NCBI RefSeq assembly: GCF_009371985.2
Contig: NZ_VIKU02000008.1
Span: 1-64,000 of the forward strand
Reading direction: 5' to 3'
DNA: 64,000 bases
From: Pelagihabitans pacificus
Lineage (GTDB): Bacteria; Bacteroidota; Bacteroidia; Flavobacteriales; Flavobacteriaceae
Both the position numbers and the translations under genes were made by a program. Of this stretch, positions 54,489 through 62,983 are shown piece after piece (positions within the stretch are counted from its first letter, which is position 1; each line of letters begins with the position of its first letter). The notes below the pieces were generated by a model. It searched no databases and was not told the origin of the DNA. It saw only the letters and a program-made list of their open reading frames with translations.

Positions 54489-54606
54489 CGGTTGAAAACG
54501 GGCGGCAATAGGTAAAGTCGTAGATGTACTGGATTCAGGTACCGTAATTTTTCTTAGTAGGCCCCCCGTAAGCCACGAAGCTTCCGACCCACTGTTGGCC
54601 CCCGGT

Positions 54607-54635
54607 ATCCCTTAAACTATCGTTAAAGGGATTTT
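54607..54635 (+). terminator. Possible terminator after DUF4230
   Basis: ATCCCTTAA and TTAAAGGGAT pair over about nine bases with one bulge, followed by TTTT. It is weak: the T-run is short. Confidence 0.35.
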
Positions 54636-54676
54636 CAAAATGCCCTTTTGTTGCTACATTGACAAAAAATCAACAT

Positions 54677-55321
54677 ATGCAACCTAATAAGACAGAAAAT
54701 CAACGAAGAAATTTTATCAGGTCTACGGGAATCTTAGGAGCCGGATTACTGCTCCCCAATCTGCAACAGGCAGCACCTACGCCAATGCCCTTGAACGATA
54801 ACATTCATGAATTTGGAAAACGGGAGGGCTATACCGACCAGGTCAGCATCCTAGTCTCCATGATGGATTGGATGCGAAGTGTGGTCGAAAGGGATGTGCG
54901 GGGAATCAGCCAAAAAGAGATAGATTTCCTCTTGGACGATCGATCGAACACCATCGGGGCCATGTTGATCCATCTGGCCGGTACGGAACGCTATTACCAG
55001 ATCGATACCTTTACCGGAGTTCCTAGAAAAGAACTCGGTTATGGTCTGAGCGATCAGGAATGGAATGCTGCCGGTAATTTGGGGGCGGAAGGACGTAAAA
55101 CGTTCAAGGGAAGACCCCCTTCGTTCTATTTGGATACCTTGGCCGAGGTCCGGGCGTTTTCACTGGCCGAGCTAAAAAACCGGGGAGACGATTGGCTGAT
55201 GGAGTCTACCACCTTCTTCGGGGGTCGGCCTACGAACAATTACTGCAAATGGTTTCATGTGGTCGAACACGAATCGAACCACAATGGGCAAATTAGATAC
55301 ATCAAAAGTAGGGTGGACTAA
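54677..55321 (+). CDS. DinB-like protein with twin-arginine signal
   Basis: A ~214-residue protein. QRRNFIRSTGILGAGLLLPNLQQA has RRNFIRS followed by a hydrophobic stretch, i.e. a Tat signal. The body has the DinB four-helix-bundle pattern (ILVSMMDWMRSVVERDV, NTIGAMLIHLAGTERYYQ, KWFHVVEHESNHNGQIRYI with the metal-binding His residues). The ATG at 54677 was chosen over TTG 54659. Probably a metal-bound, folded export; the reaction is unknown. Confidence 0.85.
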   Translation: MQPNKTENQRRNFIRSTGILGAGLLLPNLQQAAPTPMPLNDNIHEFGKREGYTDQVSILVSMMDWMRSVVERDVRGISQKEIDFLLDDRSNTIGAMLIHLAGTERYYQIDTFTGVPRKELGYGLSDQEWNAAGNLGAEGRKTFKGRPPSFYLDTLAEVRAFSLAELKNRGDDWLMESTTFFGGRPTNNYCKWFHVVEHESNHNGQIRYIKSRVD

Positions 55322-55345
55322 TCGTTTTCTTTGACGGGAAAGACG

Positions 55346-56608
55346 CTAGTTAAAGAGCTTTTTTGCCCAGGAGATATATTGCTCCCAATCATAATCCATC
55401 ACATCATGCCCACCACTGCGAATATGGTACGCAAGGGTGTTTTGGATAGGTCGGTCGACCGCCGGTAGCTCATCGGTGGTGATTCCCGCTTTACCGTACA
55501 AGCCGTAAATCGTAGAGGCATAATAGGCCGCCAAAAATTCTCCCTTGGGATCTGCCCATTGGTCTTCGACCGCACTGGCTACATAGAGGGGTCTTGGGGC
55601 GATGAGCGCCAAGAGTTGATGCTGGTCGGCAGGGAGTTGTTCCTCCTTCCCATTGTACTGTTCGAAGGCATCGGCAAACCAATGGGGGAATGAATGGTTG
55701 ATGCGGCCCACGGTTTCCCCGAATTGTCGTTTGGAAAGTGCCGCCCCGCCACAACCGGAGTCGTTACTGATAACTCCCGCAAACCGGTTATCGGTGGCTC
55801 CTGCCCAGAGGGCTGCCTTGCCCAGGCGGGAGTGTCCGAAGATGACGACCTTCGAGATATCACCATCGTTTTCGAGATAATCCATGGCGCATCGTAGCCC
55901 AAAGGCCCATGCGGCGATGCTTCCCCACTCGTTGGTTTCGGGTCGTTCCTGTCCCTCCTTGTAGAACAGGGCGTGCAGTCCGTCGGTAAAGTCATTTTTG
56001 TCAGGATCCACCTCCCCGTAGTAGATAGTTGCCAATCCAAAACCGGCATCGATCATCTTTTCGATGGCCCATCGGTTGGTACGCTTTCCCCGAGAGGCCT
56101 CGGTGGCTTTGTTATTGGAAATTTCCAACGCCTCATTGTTTTCGTTCCACGCGTCGGTAATCAATACTTTGGGGTCATGGGTCACGGTATGGTTGCCATG
56201 AAAGTTGTATCCCAGAAAAACAGGGGCACTAGGGCTTCCTTTTGGCAAGTAGAGCAACAAGTTGAAGTTCAGGGAACGCTTATTCTTCTCCAGCGTAATG
56301 GCGACCTGTTTGCGCCGTGCCTTTCCATTGACCGCGCTATCGTCCTGTTCCAACAGTTTAAACGAAAAGGCGTCCAAGTTTCCGGGTACCCTTCCGTAGA
56401 CCTCTTCCTCGAAAAATCGCAACAATTCCGGTCTGCGTTTGTCTTCCCATTGTTCGGCCTTGGTAATTTTTTCCCCATTAAAAGTCGTCAAAAGGTCGGG
56501 TACCTCGAACTGGGGCACCTTACTTTCATCGTAGTTGGGTTCGAATTGTGTGAAAGCGGATTGCATCATACACGTAACGGCCAGTAAAATAAAGACTGGT
56601 TTCATCAT
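55346..56608 (-). CDS. Secreted glucuronoyl esterase-like protein (CE15)
   Basis: A 420-residue exported alpha/beta hydrolase (signal: FILLAVTCMMQSAFTQ). CE15 layout: VFLGYNFHGNHTV, ATIYYGEVDPD, nucleophile VVIFGHSRLGKAALWAG with Ser260, SNDSGCGGAALSKRQFGE, VEDQWADPKGEF for the acid, and SGGHDVMDYDW with His401. Bacterial CE15 enzymes split esters between glucuronic acid of xylan and lignin or related polymers. No other polysaccharide-degradation genes are next to it. Confidence 0.88.
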   Translation of the reverse strand: MMKPVFILLAVTCMMQSAFTQFEPNYDESKVPQFEVPDLLTTFNGEKITKAEQWEDKRRPELLRFFEEEVYGRVPGNLDAFSFKLLEQDDSAVNGKARRKQVAITLEKNKRSLNFNLLLYLPKGSPSAPVFLGYNFHGNHTVTHDPKVLITDAWNENNEALEISNNKATEASRGKRTNRWAIEKMIDAGFGLATIYYGEVDPDKNDFTDGLHALFYKEGQERPETNEWGSIAAWAFGLRCAMDYLENDGDISKVVIFGHSRLGKAALWAGATDNRFAGVISNDSGCGGAALSKRQFGETVGRINHSFPHWFADAFEQYNGKEEQLPADQHQLLALIAPRPLYVASAVEDQWADPKGEFLAAYYASTIYGLYGKAGITTDELPAVDRPIQNTLAYHIRSGGHDVMDYDWEQYISWAKKLFN

Positions 56609-56640
56609 AAAATTGGTTCGTCAAATAGGTAAGGGAGCTA

Positions 56641-58398
56641 CTAAGCTACTAAACTTTTGTCGACTAAGGCCAAACCATCATCGATCAAATGCCCTACTTT
56701 TGGATTATGTTGCTTTACCGTTTCAAGATGTTGCACGATTTCTTCGGCAAAATCGATGTCCCCATTGTTTTTCGCCAGCTCATATAATTCGACCGATAAC
56801 AACCAGTCGTTCGGATAGGCCATTTTTATTTCATCGAACACCTTGTGTCTCGAAATGGTAGTGTTTCTCCCTTCCCGAAACTCCCGTACTTGTTGATAAT
56901 ACTGAATGAGCTTTCGCCTTGCTTCCGACAGTTGGGGTTTGATGGTGGTCGAGGAAATTTCATGGGTGACCAAATCAAAACTGTCGGTATCGGCCGGACC
57001 GTTGAAGGCGGAAACGATATGTTCGCCCACGGCCATATTGTACAGCCGATCGCTTGATTCGAAAATGATTTTGTTCTTATGGGTCACTTTGCAGTTTTGG
57101 AAGGTGATCAGAATGATTTCGCCGCGTAGGTTTCGAGTACCTGTGATGATCTTGCCCGTAATCTTCATGTGGCCTTCAAACTCCAAGGTTACGGTTTGCC
57201 CTTCATAAATATTATAGGCTTTTAAATCCCTGGGGCTCATATCCTCTATGGCAAGATTGATGCCTTTCAAACGCCCTATCGGCGATCCGAAGCCATCGTA
57301 ATGGTTGGCGATACCGTGTCCTACCAGTTCTTTTTCCCTATAGGCGAGCGCGGTGGGTCCTGTCGTCTGAAAGAATACGGGCTTCCGGTCGAAGGCAATC
57401 ACCTTTTCGAAATTGCCGGATACCTGTAGCCCGGTACTCAGTTCGATGGTGCCCAATTCCCTGGAATCAATGAGTTTCTGTAGTCCGTCCAGTCCACCTT
57501 TTCGCAGTGCCATCGTATTGGCGAATTCCTCCAAAACCTGGCTAAGGAAGGCAAAATCCGGGGTCACGAATAGTTGGGGCTGGGGCTTGGTAATATCGAA
57601 GGAAGTGGTGGCCGCTTCGATGGAATAGGGTATTTTTTTCACCTTATTGGTCATGCACCAAGCGCTCTCCCCAATGGAAGAGAGTAGTCCCGCCCCATAA
57701 ATCCTGGGATGCTCTACGGTACCGATAAGGCCGTATTCCACTGTCCACCAATGCAGGTTTCTGATAAGGGCCATCTCACTGGGTTCGCCCATATTTTGCT
57801 GGAGTTCCTCGATATGCTTTTCGGCCTTTTCGATGTCCTCCCGGGGCGTGCCGGCCGCTTCCTTGATAATCGATAGGTAGCGTACGGCTTCATAGAGTTC
57901 AAAATCCTTTGCGCTGGAAATGGCCTTGCAGCCGATTTCCCCGAACCGCCTCAGGTATTCGGCGTATTCGGGATTCGCAATGATAGGGGCGTGTCCTGCA
58001 CCCTCATGAATAATGTCGGGGGCAGGGGTATATTCGATATTTTCCAGCTGCCGGATATCGGAAGCGATTACCAATACATTATATGCCTGGAATTCCATAA
58101 AGGCCGCGGGAGGAATAAAACCATCCACTGCGACGGCGGCCCATCCGATTTCCTTTAGAATACGGTTCATACCATACATATTCGGGATATGGTCGATTGA
58201 TATGCCCGTTTTTTGGAGTCCCTCCAAATAGGAGCTATGCGCTACCTTACTGAGGTAGTCGACATTTTTCCGCATCACATAACGCCATACCGCTTGATCG
58301 ATAGCAGTATAGTCCCCGTAATTCTGGGGTTTGATATACTGCCGCAAATGCACTGGCAGCTTATCTAGGATGGGATTACTTTTATATAGCTGTGCCAT
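56641..58398 (-). CDS. Aromatic amino acid hydroxylase (phenylalanine 4-monooxygenase-like)
   Basis: A 585-residue, pterin-dependent non-heme iron enzyme, which makes tyrosine from phenylalanine (or hydroxylates Trp). Iron ligands His131 and His136 in HEGAGHAPII and Glu221 in HWWTVEYGLIG are kept. The N-terminal ~300 residues are catalytic; the long C-terminal extension (~300 residues; LVGHGIANHYDGFGSPIGRLKGIN onward) is the Bacteroidota form and its role is unknown. It follows the DUF3291 gene by 17 bp and is divergent from the Lrp regulator at 59025. Confidence 0.94.
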   Translation of the reverse strand: MAQLYKSNPILDKLPVHLRQYIKPQNYGDYTAIDQAVWRYVMRKNVDYLSKVAHSSYLEGLQKTGISIDHIPNMYGMNRILKEIGWAAVAVDGFIPPAAFMEFQAYNVLVIASDIRQLENIEYTPAPDIIHEGAGHAPIIANPEYAEYLRRFGEIGCKAISSAKDFELYEAVRYLSIIKEAAGTPREDIEKAEKHIEELQQNMGEPSEMALIRNLHWWTVEYGLIGTVEHPRIYGAGLLSSIGESAWCMTNKVKKIPYSIEAATTSFDITKPQPQLFVTPDFAFLSQVLEEFANTMALRKGGLDGLQKLIDSRELGTIELSTGLQVSGNFEKVIAFDRKPVFFQTTGPTALAYREKELVGHGIANHYDGFGSPIGRLKGINLAIEDMSPRDLKAYNIYEGQTVTLEFEGHMKITGKIITGTRNLRGEIILITFQNCKVTHKNKIIFESSDRLYNMAVGEHIVSAFNGPADTDSFDLVTHEISSTTIKPQLSEARRKLIQYYQQVREFREGRNTTISRHKVFDEIKMAYPNDWLLSVELYELAKNNGDIDFAEEIVQHLETVKQHNPKVGHLIDDGLALVDKSLVA

Positions 58399-58415
58399 TG
58401 TTGCGTTTTTTTGAT

Positions 58416-58883
58416 TTATGTCATGGGAAGGCCTTGCGCATCAAAGAGTTCCCTAAAGGTAAAAGCCTGGGGCGATGGGCCCACTTTTAGGTAAAGGTCG
58501 AGCTTCTCTTTACCTTCCTGGATCGTGGGAATTTCATTCTTCGCAACCCACCACATTACAAAATAGGGTTTTCCGATAGGTTCGAACCACTGCTTTTTGT
58601 TCTTTAAAAAGTAGCTGTGTACCGTGCCGTATACAAAGTTTTTAAAAGAATCCATATTTTCCCAAACACTCATGTTCATGGCCATCATCCCATCATCCTC
58701 GAAGGGGGAGGGAAGGTATGACGAGGGCAACCCGTCTTCGTCCTTTAATCGCCAGATGAACCCTTCGCTTTCCTCGGCCAACTTGTTGACAGGCTCTAGA
58801 AAATCCACAAATTCCTTCATGGAACGGTCGCCCAGGGGAGCTTTGAACCGGGAGATATTAATTTGAGCTAAATAGTGATTCAT
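58416..58883 (-). CDS. DUF3291 domain protein
   Basis: A 155-residue protein: LAQINISRFKAPLGDRSMKEFVDFLEPVNKLAEESEGFIWRLKDEDG and MNMSVWENMDSFKNFVYGTVHSYFLKNKKQWFEP fit a ferredoxin-like antibiotic biosynthesis monooxygenase-type fold. It is the first gene of the operon with the aromatic amino acid hydroxylase and may help that pathway. Confidence 0.85.
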   Translation of the reverse strand: MNHYLAQINISRFKAPLGDRSMKEFVDFLEPVNKLAEESEGFIWRLKDEDGLPSSYLPSPFEDDGMMAMNMSVWENMDSFKNFVYGTVHSYFLKNKKQWFEPIGKPYFVMWWVAKNEIPTIQEGKEKLDLYLKVGPSPQAFTFRELFDAQGLPMT

Positions 58884-58988
58884 CCTTACCTATTTTCTAA
58901 TAAATGTACATAAAAAGGGATAAAGAACGTATTAAATAAATTTATTAAGTAAAAATTCCTTTTATAAAGAATTATAAAGGAAAAATTT

Positions 58989-58996
58989 TACTTTTG
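58989..58996 (+). promoter_or_regulatory. -7 box of the Lrp gene
   Basis: TACTTTTG fits TAnnTTTG and lies 28 bp before the ATG at 59025. No TTG at the right distance. Confidence 0.4.
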
Positions 58997-59024
58997 AATT
59001 CAGCAGGAAAGAGAATCAGGAAAA

Positions 59025-59495
59025 ATGACGCCATCAAAATTGGATCACATAGATCGTAGCATCCTTCGGCTTTTGGAAGCGGATGCCAAAATGAACATCA
59101 AGGAAATCGCGGAGCGTTTAAATATGACCAAAACACCGATTTACGAACGTATTCGTCGAATGGAAAAAGAAGGATTTATCAAAAAGTACGTGGCCTTGTT
59201 GGACCGTTCCAAGATTGAAGGTGCCATTACCGTTTTCAGCTTTGTTTCCCTGGAGGCCCAAAAAGGCAAAATGATGGACGAGTTTGCGAATAGTATCAAA
59301 CAGTATCCCGAAGTGGTCGAATGTTACGTAGTGGGTGGTGAGTTCGATTTTCTTTTAAAGATCATTGTAAAGGATCTGGATGCCTATTTTCAATTCTCAA
59401 AGGACAAAGTGGCTTCGTTACCCCACATTGGTACGGTAAAGAGCGCCTTTGTGTTGAACGAACCAAAACACACAAATCGTTTTCCCCTGCTTTGA
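59025..59495 (+). CDS. Lrp/AsnC family transcriptional regulator
   Basis: A 156-residue regulator: HTH (LDHIDRSILRLLEADAKMNIKEIAERLNMTKTPIYERIRRMEKEGFIKKYVALLD) and RAM ligand domain (EVVECYVVGGEFDFLLKIIVKDLDAYFQFSKDKVASL). Such proteins sense amino acids. Placed 141 bp from the divergent DUF3291/hydroxylase operon, it plausibly controls aromatic amino acid breakdown. A terminator follows at 59561. Confidence 0.95.
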   Translation: MTPSKLDHIDRSILRLLEADAKMNIKEIAERLNMTKTPIYERIRRMEKEGFIKKYVALLDRSKIEGAITVFSFVSLEAQKGKMMDEFANSIKQYPEVVECYVVGGEFDFLLKIIVKDLDAYFQFSKDKVASLPHIGTVKSAFVLNEPKHTNRFPLL

Positions 59496-59560
59496 CAAAA
59501 GGTCGTGCATATTGTAGGGAGGGGGATTCCGAAATCGGCAATCGTACCACTCTCACAATT

Positions 59561-59597
59561 AAAATCCCTTTGTTCCGGTAACGGGATTTTTTGATTT
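59561..59597. terminator. Bidirectional terminator between lrp and the DUF4136 gene
   Basis: AAAATCCC (59561-59568) pairs with GGGATTTT (59583-59590), and T-rich sequence follows on the plus strand. It can also act for the minus-strand DUF4136 gene ending at 59625. Confidence 0.7.
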
Positions 59598-59624
59598 TTT
59601 CGGGATATGTATGAATAGGGTCTC

Positions 59625-60227
59625 TTAATTCACGGCGACCGCATTGGGCGGATACGCCTTCATGATTTCGGAAACGAATTCCCGGATACGTTCTTCTTTT
59701 TTCTCGATGTTCCTGATGTTGTTCAGGGTGCCAACACCTCTACCCTGCCATACCAGGGATTTGCTTTTGGTGTCGACCAAGTCGATGTAAAGAGAGCCTT
59801 CGGTTCGGGTACTGACCTGGCTTCCGCCCCAACCGGGACCCCAGCCCCAGCCCCAACCGGGACCCCAGCCCCAGCCGGCACCCCAGCCCCAGCCCCAGCC
59901 GCCCCAACCGCCCCAACCCCAACCGAAGTTGTTGTTGTAGACGTCGACCTGCTCGCGCTCTTTGGTAAAGATGCTGACCAACATATCGGGATTGTCAGAC
60001 TTGGTAAAGCCACGGGTAGCCATCTCATCTTCAATGGCCCTCAATATGCGTTTTTTATCCAAATCGGAGATTTGGGCCTTGTCAATGCCTGTTTTTGAAA
60101 AAGCATAGGTTTTATACTCGTTAAAGTCCGCTTCCCGGTCGTAATCCGTCAGCACCCTAACCGAGGTACACGAACTCAGGAACGCTAGCAACAGCAGGGG
60201 TAGTGCCAATATTTTCAATGCCTTCAT
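59625..60227 (-). CDS. DUF4136 lipoprotein with Gly/Trp repeat
   Basis: A 200-residue lipoprotein (signal LLLLAFLSSCTSVR). DUF4136 regions: DYDREADFNEYKTYAFSKTG, KKRILRAIEDEMATRGF, NPDMLVSIFTKERE and the C-terminal VDTKSKSLVWQGRGVGTL. In the middle is a low-complexity GWGWG-type repeat (~105-130). Function unknown. Confidence 0.9.
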   Translation of the reverse strand: MKALKILALPLLLLAFLSSCTSVRVLTDYDREADFNEYKTYAFSKTGIDKAQISDLDKKRILRAIEDEMATRGFTKSDNPDMLVSIFTKEREQVDVYNNNFGWGWGGWGGWGWGWGAGWGWGPGWGWGWGPGWGGSQVSTRTEGSLYIDLVDTKSKSLVWQGRGVGTLNNIRNIEKKEERIREFVSEIMKAYPPNAVAVN

Positions 60228-60305
60228 ATCAATTTTTTTAATGGGTTATGGTAGTAAATTTACTATCCAATTTGCATCAATAATCATGCCGAAACACGCT
60301 CTTTT

Positions 60306-60473
<168 letters not shown>

Positions 60474-60503
60474 TTAGATACCGGGGAACAGCGCTCCCGA
60501 TTA

Positions 60504-60594
60504 TAAATTTGACGGATACCATCGTTGCTCGACCAAGTACCCCGTCTACGAACGATAAAAACCTTGAATGGTCCTCTCAAAAGGACCTTTTTTT
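60504..60594 (+). ncRNA. Candidate small RNA
   Basis: TAAATTTG (60504-60511) fits the -7 box, and a hairpin GGTCC-TCTCAAAA-GGACC (60570-60587) with a run of seven T follows. No plus-strand gene ends before the terminator, so it would end a transcript of about 77 nt. There is no matching TTG box, so this is a guess from two weak signals. Confidence 0.25.
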
Positions 60595-60753
60595 CCGGTC
60601 TGTCCTACCCCAAAATTACTCCATTTGTGTTAATAAACGACCAAACATCCGACACAAAACGTACATTTTATAGGAGTTTATACGGTTTTCATCCCACCGG
60701 AACAATTGTTGGAAAGAATTGCCTGTTGATACCAAAAGTGCCTTTTTAACAAT

Positions 60754-60761
60754 TATCTTTG
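60754..60761 (+). promoter_or_regulatory. -7 box of the membrane protein gene at 60787
   Basis: TATCTTTG fits TAnnTTTG and lies 25 bp before the ATG at 60787. Confidence 0.4.
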
Positions 60762-60786
60762 AAAAAGGCCGTTTAAATGATGTATT

Positions 60787-61110
60787 ATGATACTAGTCTT
60801 TAAACATCTTTTTTACCGTAACTACGTCGGACTCTCCGTATGGCCGTTCATCATTTTAAAGGATGATGCCTTAAAGGATGATACCGTCTTGATCAATCAC
60901 GAAAAGATCCATCTAAAGCAACAACTCGAGTTGTTGGTACTCCCTTTTTACCTCTGGTATGTGACCGAATGGTTGGTGCGTTCCCTATTGCTTCTCAGTT
61001 TTTATCGCGGTTACCAGAATATTAGTTTTGAACGTGAAGCCTATTTCAATGAGCACGATCTGGACTATCCCGAACAGCGGAGCGTTTTTAGCTTTATTAA
61101 ATATCTTTAG
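60787..61110 (+). CDS. Small membrane protein with HExxH motif
   Basis: A 107-residue protein with two hydrophobic segments (YVGLSVWPFIIL; LLVLPFYLWYVTEWLVRSLLLLSF). Between them is LINHEKIHLKQQ with the Zn-peptidase motif HExxH (His38, Glu39, His42), and a later FEREAYFNEHD gives Glu82/Glu84 as a possible third ligand. This arrangement looks like a minimal M48/M56-type gluzincin. I do not know a function for this family; it is found next to ACC deaminase-like genes (GTG start follows 3 bp later). Confidence 0.75.
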   Translation: MILVFKHLFYRNYVGLSVWPFIILKDDALKDDTVLINHEKIHLKQQLELLVLPFYLWYVTEWLVRSLLLLSFYRGYQNISFEREAYFNEHDLDYPEQRSVFSFIKYL

Positions 61111-61113
61111 GGA

Positions 61114-62034
61114 GTGGATTCCCTTGAAGTGACGATCGAAAATCAGCCGGTACAGCTACCCCTTTTATCCCAAAAAAACATCATACTCCATATTAAACGG
61201 GAAGATTTCATCCATCCCTTTGTATCGGGGAATAAGTTCCGAAAGCTAAAATACAACCTGATCGAGGCAAGAAAACAGGGTTTTGAGTCCCTTTTGACTT
61301 TTGGGGGCGCCTATTCCAACCATATCGCCGCGACCGCCTATGCAGCCAGGGAAAAAGGGTTCAAGAGTATCGGGGTTATTAGGGGGGAGGAACTTGCGGA
61401 CCAATGGTCGCAAAATCCCACCTTGCGTTTTGCCAAGGCGCAGGGCATGCAGTTGCATTTTGTATCGAGGGAAACCTATCGAACAAAAACGGATGCCCGG
61501 TTCCTGGACGGACTTCAAACGCAGTACGGTCCGGCCTTCATTCTTCCCGAAGGGGGTGCCAACGCCCTTGCCGTTAAGGGTTGCGAGGAAATCCTAAAGG
61601 ATGTCGATGCCCGGTTTCACGTACTTTGTAGTTGCGTGGGTACGGGTGGCACGCTGGCAGGCATCATCAATTCCTCGGCCCCGACACAGTCGGTTTTGGG
61701 CTTTCCGGCATTAAAGGGCGATTTTTTAAAGGAAGATATTCGTAAATTTGCCCAAAAGGGGAATTGGGAGTTACAAACCGACTATCATTTCGGAGGGTAT
61801 GCGAAAGTAGACGAAAGGCTCATTCGATTCATCAATGATTTCAGGAGAAAAACAGGAATTCCCTTAGATCCCATCTATACCGGAAAGATGGTTTTTGGGA
61901 TTCTGGATTTAATCAAAAAGGATTTTTTTCCTCCCAACACCAGCATCTTGGCCATCCATACCGGAGGCTTGCAAGGGATAGCGGGAATGAACCAACGATT
62001 GAAAAGAAAACATTTGCCACTATTGGAACTATGA
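61114..62034 (+). CDS. PLP-dependent ACC deaminase / D-cysteine desulfhydrase family protein
   Basis: A 306-residue enzyme with a GTG start (61114). It has KREDFIHPFVSGNKFRKLKYNL with the PLP Lys in SGNKFRK, LLTFGGAYSNHIAATAYAA, FILPEGGANALAVKGCEEIL and SCVGTGGTLAGIIN, the phosphate-binding loop. Members act as 1-aminocyclopropane-1-carboxylate deaminases or D-cysteine desulfhydrases; which is not decidable here. It overlaps the GH73 gene by four bases (ATGA). Confidence 0.9.
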   Translation: MDSLEVTIENQPVQLPLLSQKNIILHIKREDFIHPFVSGNKFRKLKYNLIEARKQGFESLLTFGGAYSNHIAATAYAAREKGFKSIGVIRGEELADQWSQNPTLRFAKAQGMQLHFVSRETYRTKTDARFLDGLQTQYGPAFILPEGGANALAVKGCEEILKDVDARFHVLCSCVGTGGTLAGIINSSAPTQSVLGFPALKGDFLKEDIRKFAQKGNWELQTDYHFGGYAKVDERLIRFINDFRRKTGIPLDPIYTGKMVFGILDLIKKDFFPPNTSILAIHTGGLQGIAGMNQRLKRKHLPLLEL

Positions 62035-62870
62035 TCAAAAAAGGGATAGTATTCATTGTATTGGGAGTATTGTTGATCGGCTGTAAGGCAAAAAAAAGAA
62101 CCACCTATGCAAGGACGGCACCGAAGAAACAGGTCGTTTCAAAGCCTGTAAAGAAACAGCCGTATGAAGACAACGGCTACTATACACTTCCCGAGGATAC
62201 GGGCCAATTTGTACAATTTCCCATCAATTCCGTCGCGGAATACATCGATACCTTTTCCGAAATCGCCCAAATGGAAATGAAGGCCTATGGTATCCCGGCC
62301 AGTATCACCCTGGCGCAGGGCCTATTGGAAAGCGGTTTTGGTCGGGGGGAACTCGCGCTGAAGAGCAACAATCATTTTGGGATCAAATGCCATCGGGGTT
62401 GGGAGGGCGACCGTACCTATCACGACGATGACGAGGCGGGGGAATGCTTCCGAAAGTACAATCACCCCATGTACTCCTTTCGAGATCACAGTATCTTTCT
62501 GTCCGGGCGCTCCCGATATGCAGGCCTCTTCGAACTCGACAGCGATGATTACAAACGATGGGCGAAAGGCCTGAAACAAGCCGGCTATGCCACCGACAAA
62601 CGCTATCCCCAAAAGTTGATCAGCCTTATTGAGCAGCATCGACTGTATCAATACGACCGAGGGGTCGTACAGCAGGGATACGGTCAGGAGACGACAAGTG
62701 TACAACGGAACCCCACTACCTACGTTGTCAAAAAGGGCGATACGCTCTATTCTATTTCAAGAAGGTACAGTGTTTCCGTGGAAGACCTACGGCGCATCAA
62801 CCAAATACCCGACAATACCATCTCGGTGGGGCAGGAACTGACCGTGCAGCCCTCCCGGGTGAATAAGTGA
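62031..62870 (+). CDS. Glucosaminidase lipoprotein with LysM (GH73-type)
   Basis: A 279-residue envelope protein with lipobox LLIGCKAKK. The GH73 domain (~75-210) has ITLAQGLLESGFGRGELALKSNNHFGIKCHRGW, with catalytic Glu in LLESGFG, and YNHPMYSFRDHSIFLSGRSRYAGLF. A LysM domain (~225-275; YVVKKGDTLYSISRRYSVSVEDLRRINQI) anchors it to peptidoglycan. It likely hydrolyses the glycan backbone in cell-wall remodelling. Confidence 0.94.
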   Translation: MIKKGIVFIVLGVLLIGCKAKKRTTYARTAPKKQVVSKPVKKQPYEDNGYYTLPEDTGQFVQFPINSVAEYIDTFSEIAQMEMKAYGIPASITLAQGLLESGFGRGELALKSNNHFGIKCHRGWEGDRTYHDDDEAGECFRKYNHPMYSFRDHSIFLSGRSRYAGLFELDSDDYKRWAKGLKQAGYATDKRYPQKLISLIEQHRLYQYDRGVVQQGYGQETTSVQRNPTTYVVKKGDTLYSISRRYSVSVEDLRRINQIPDNTISVGQELTVQPSRVNK

Positions 62871-62983
62871 CCAAAAACCCATGTTAATACGGAATCAAAC
62901 ACTTGTGAAGCAATACCTCGTATGCCCAGTCCTGTGTCTAAAGTCTCACTTCTAACGTTTAACATCTAAAGTCTGATTCATAC

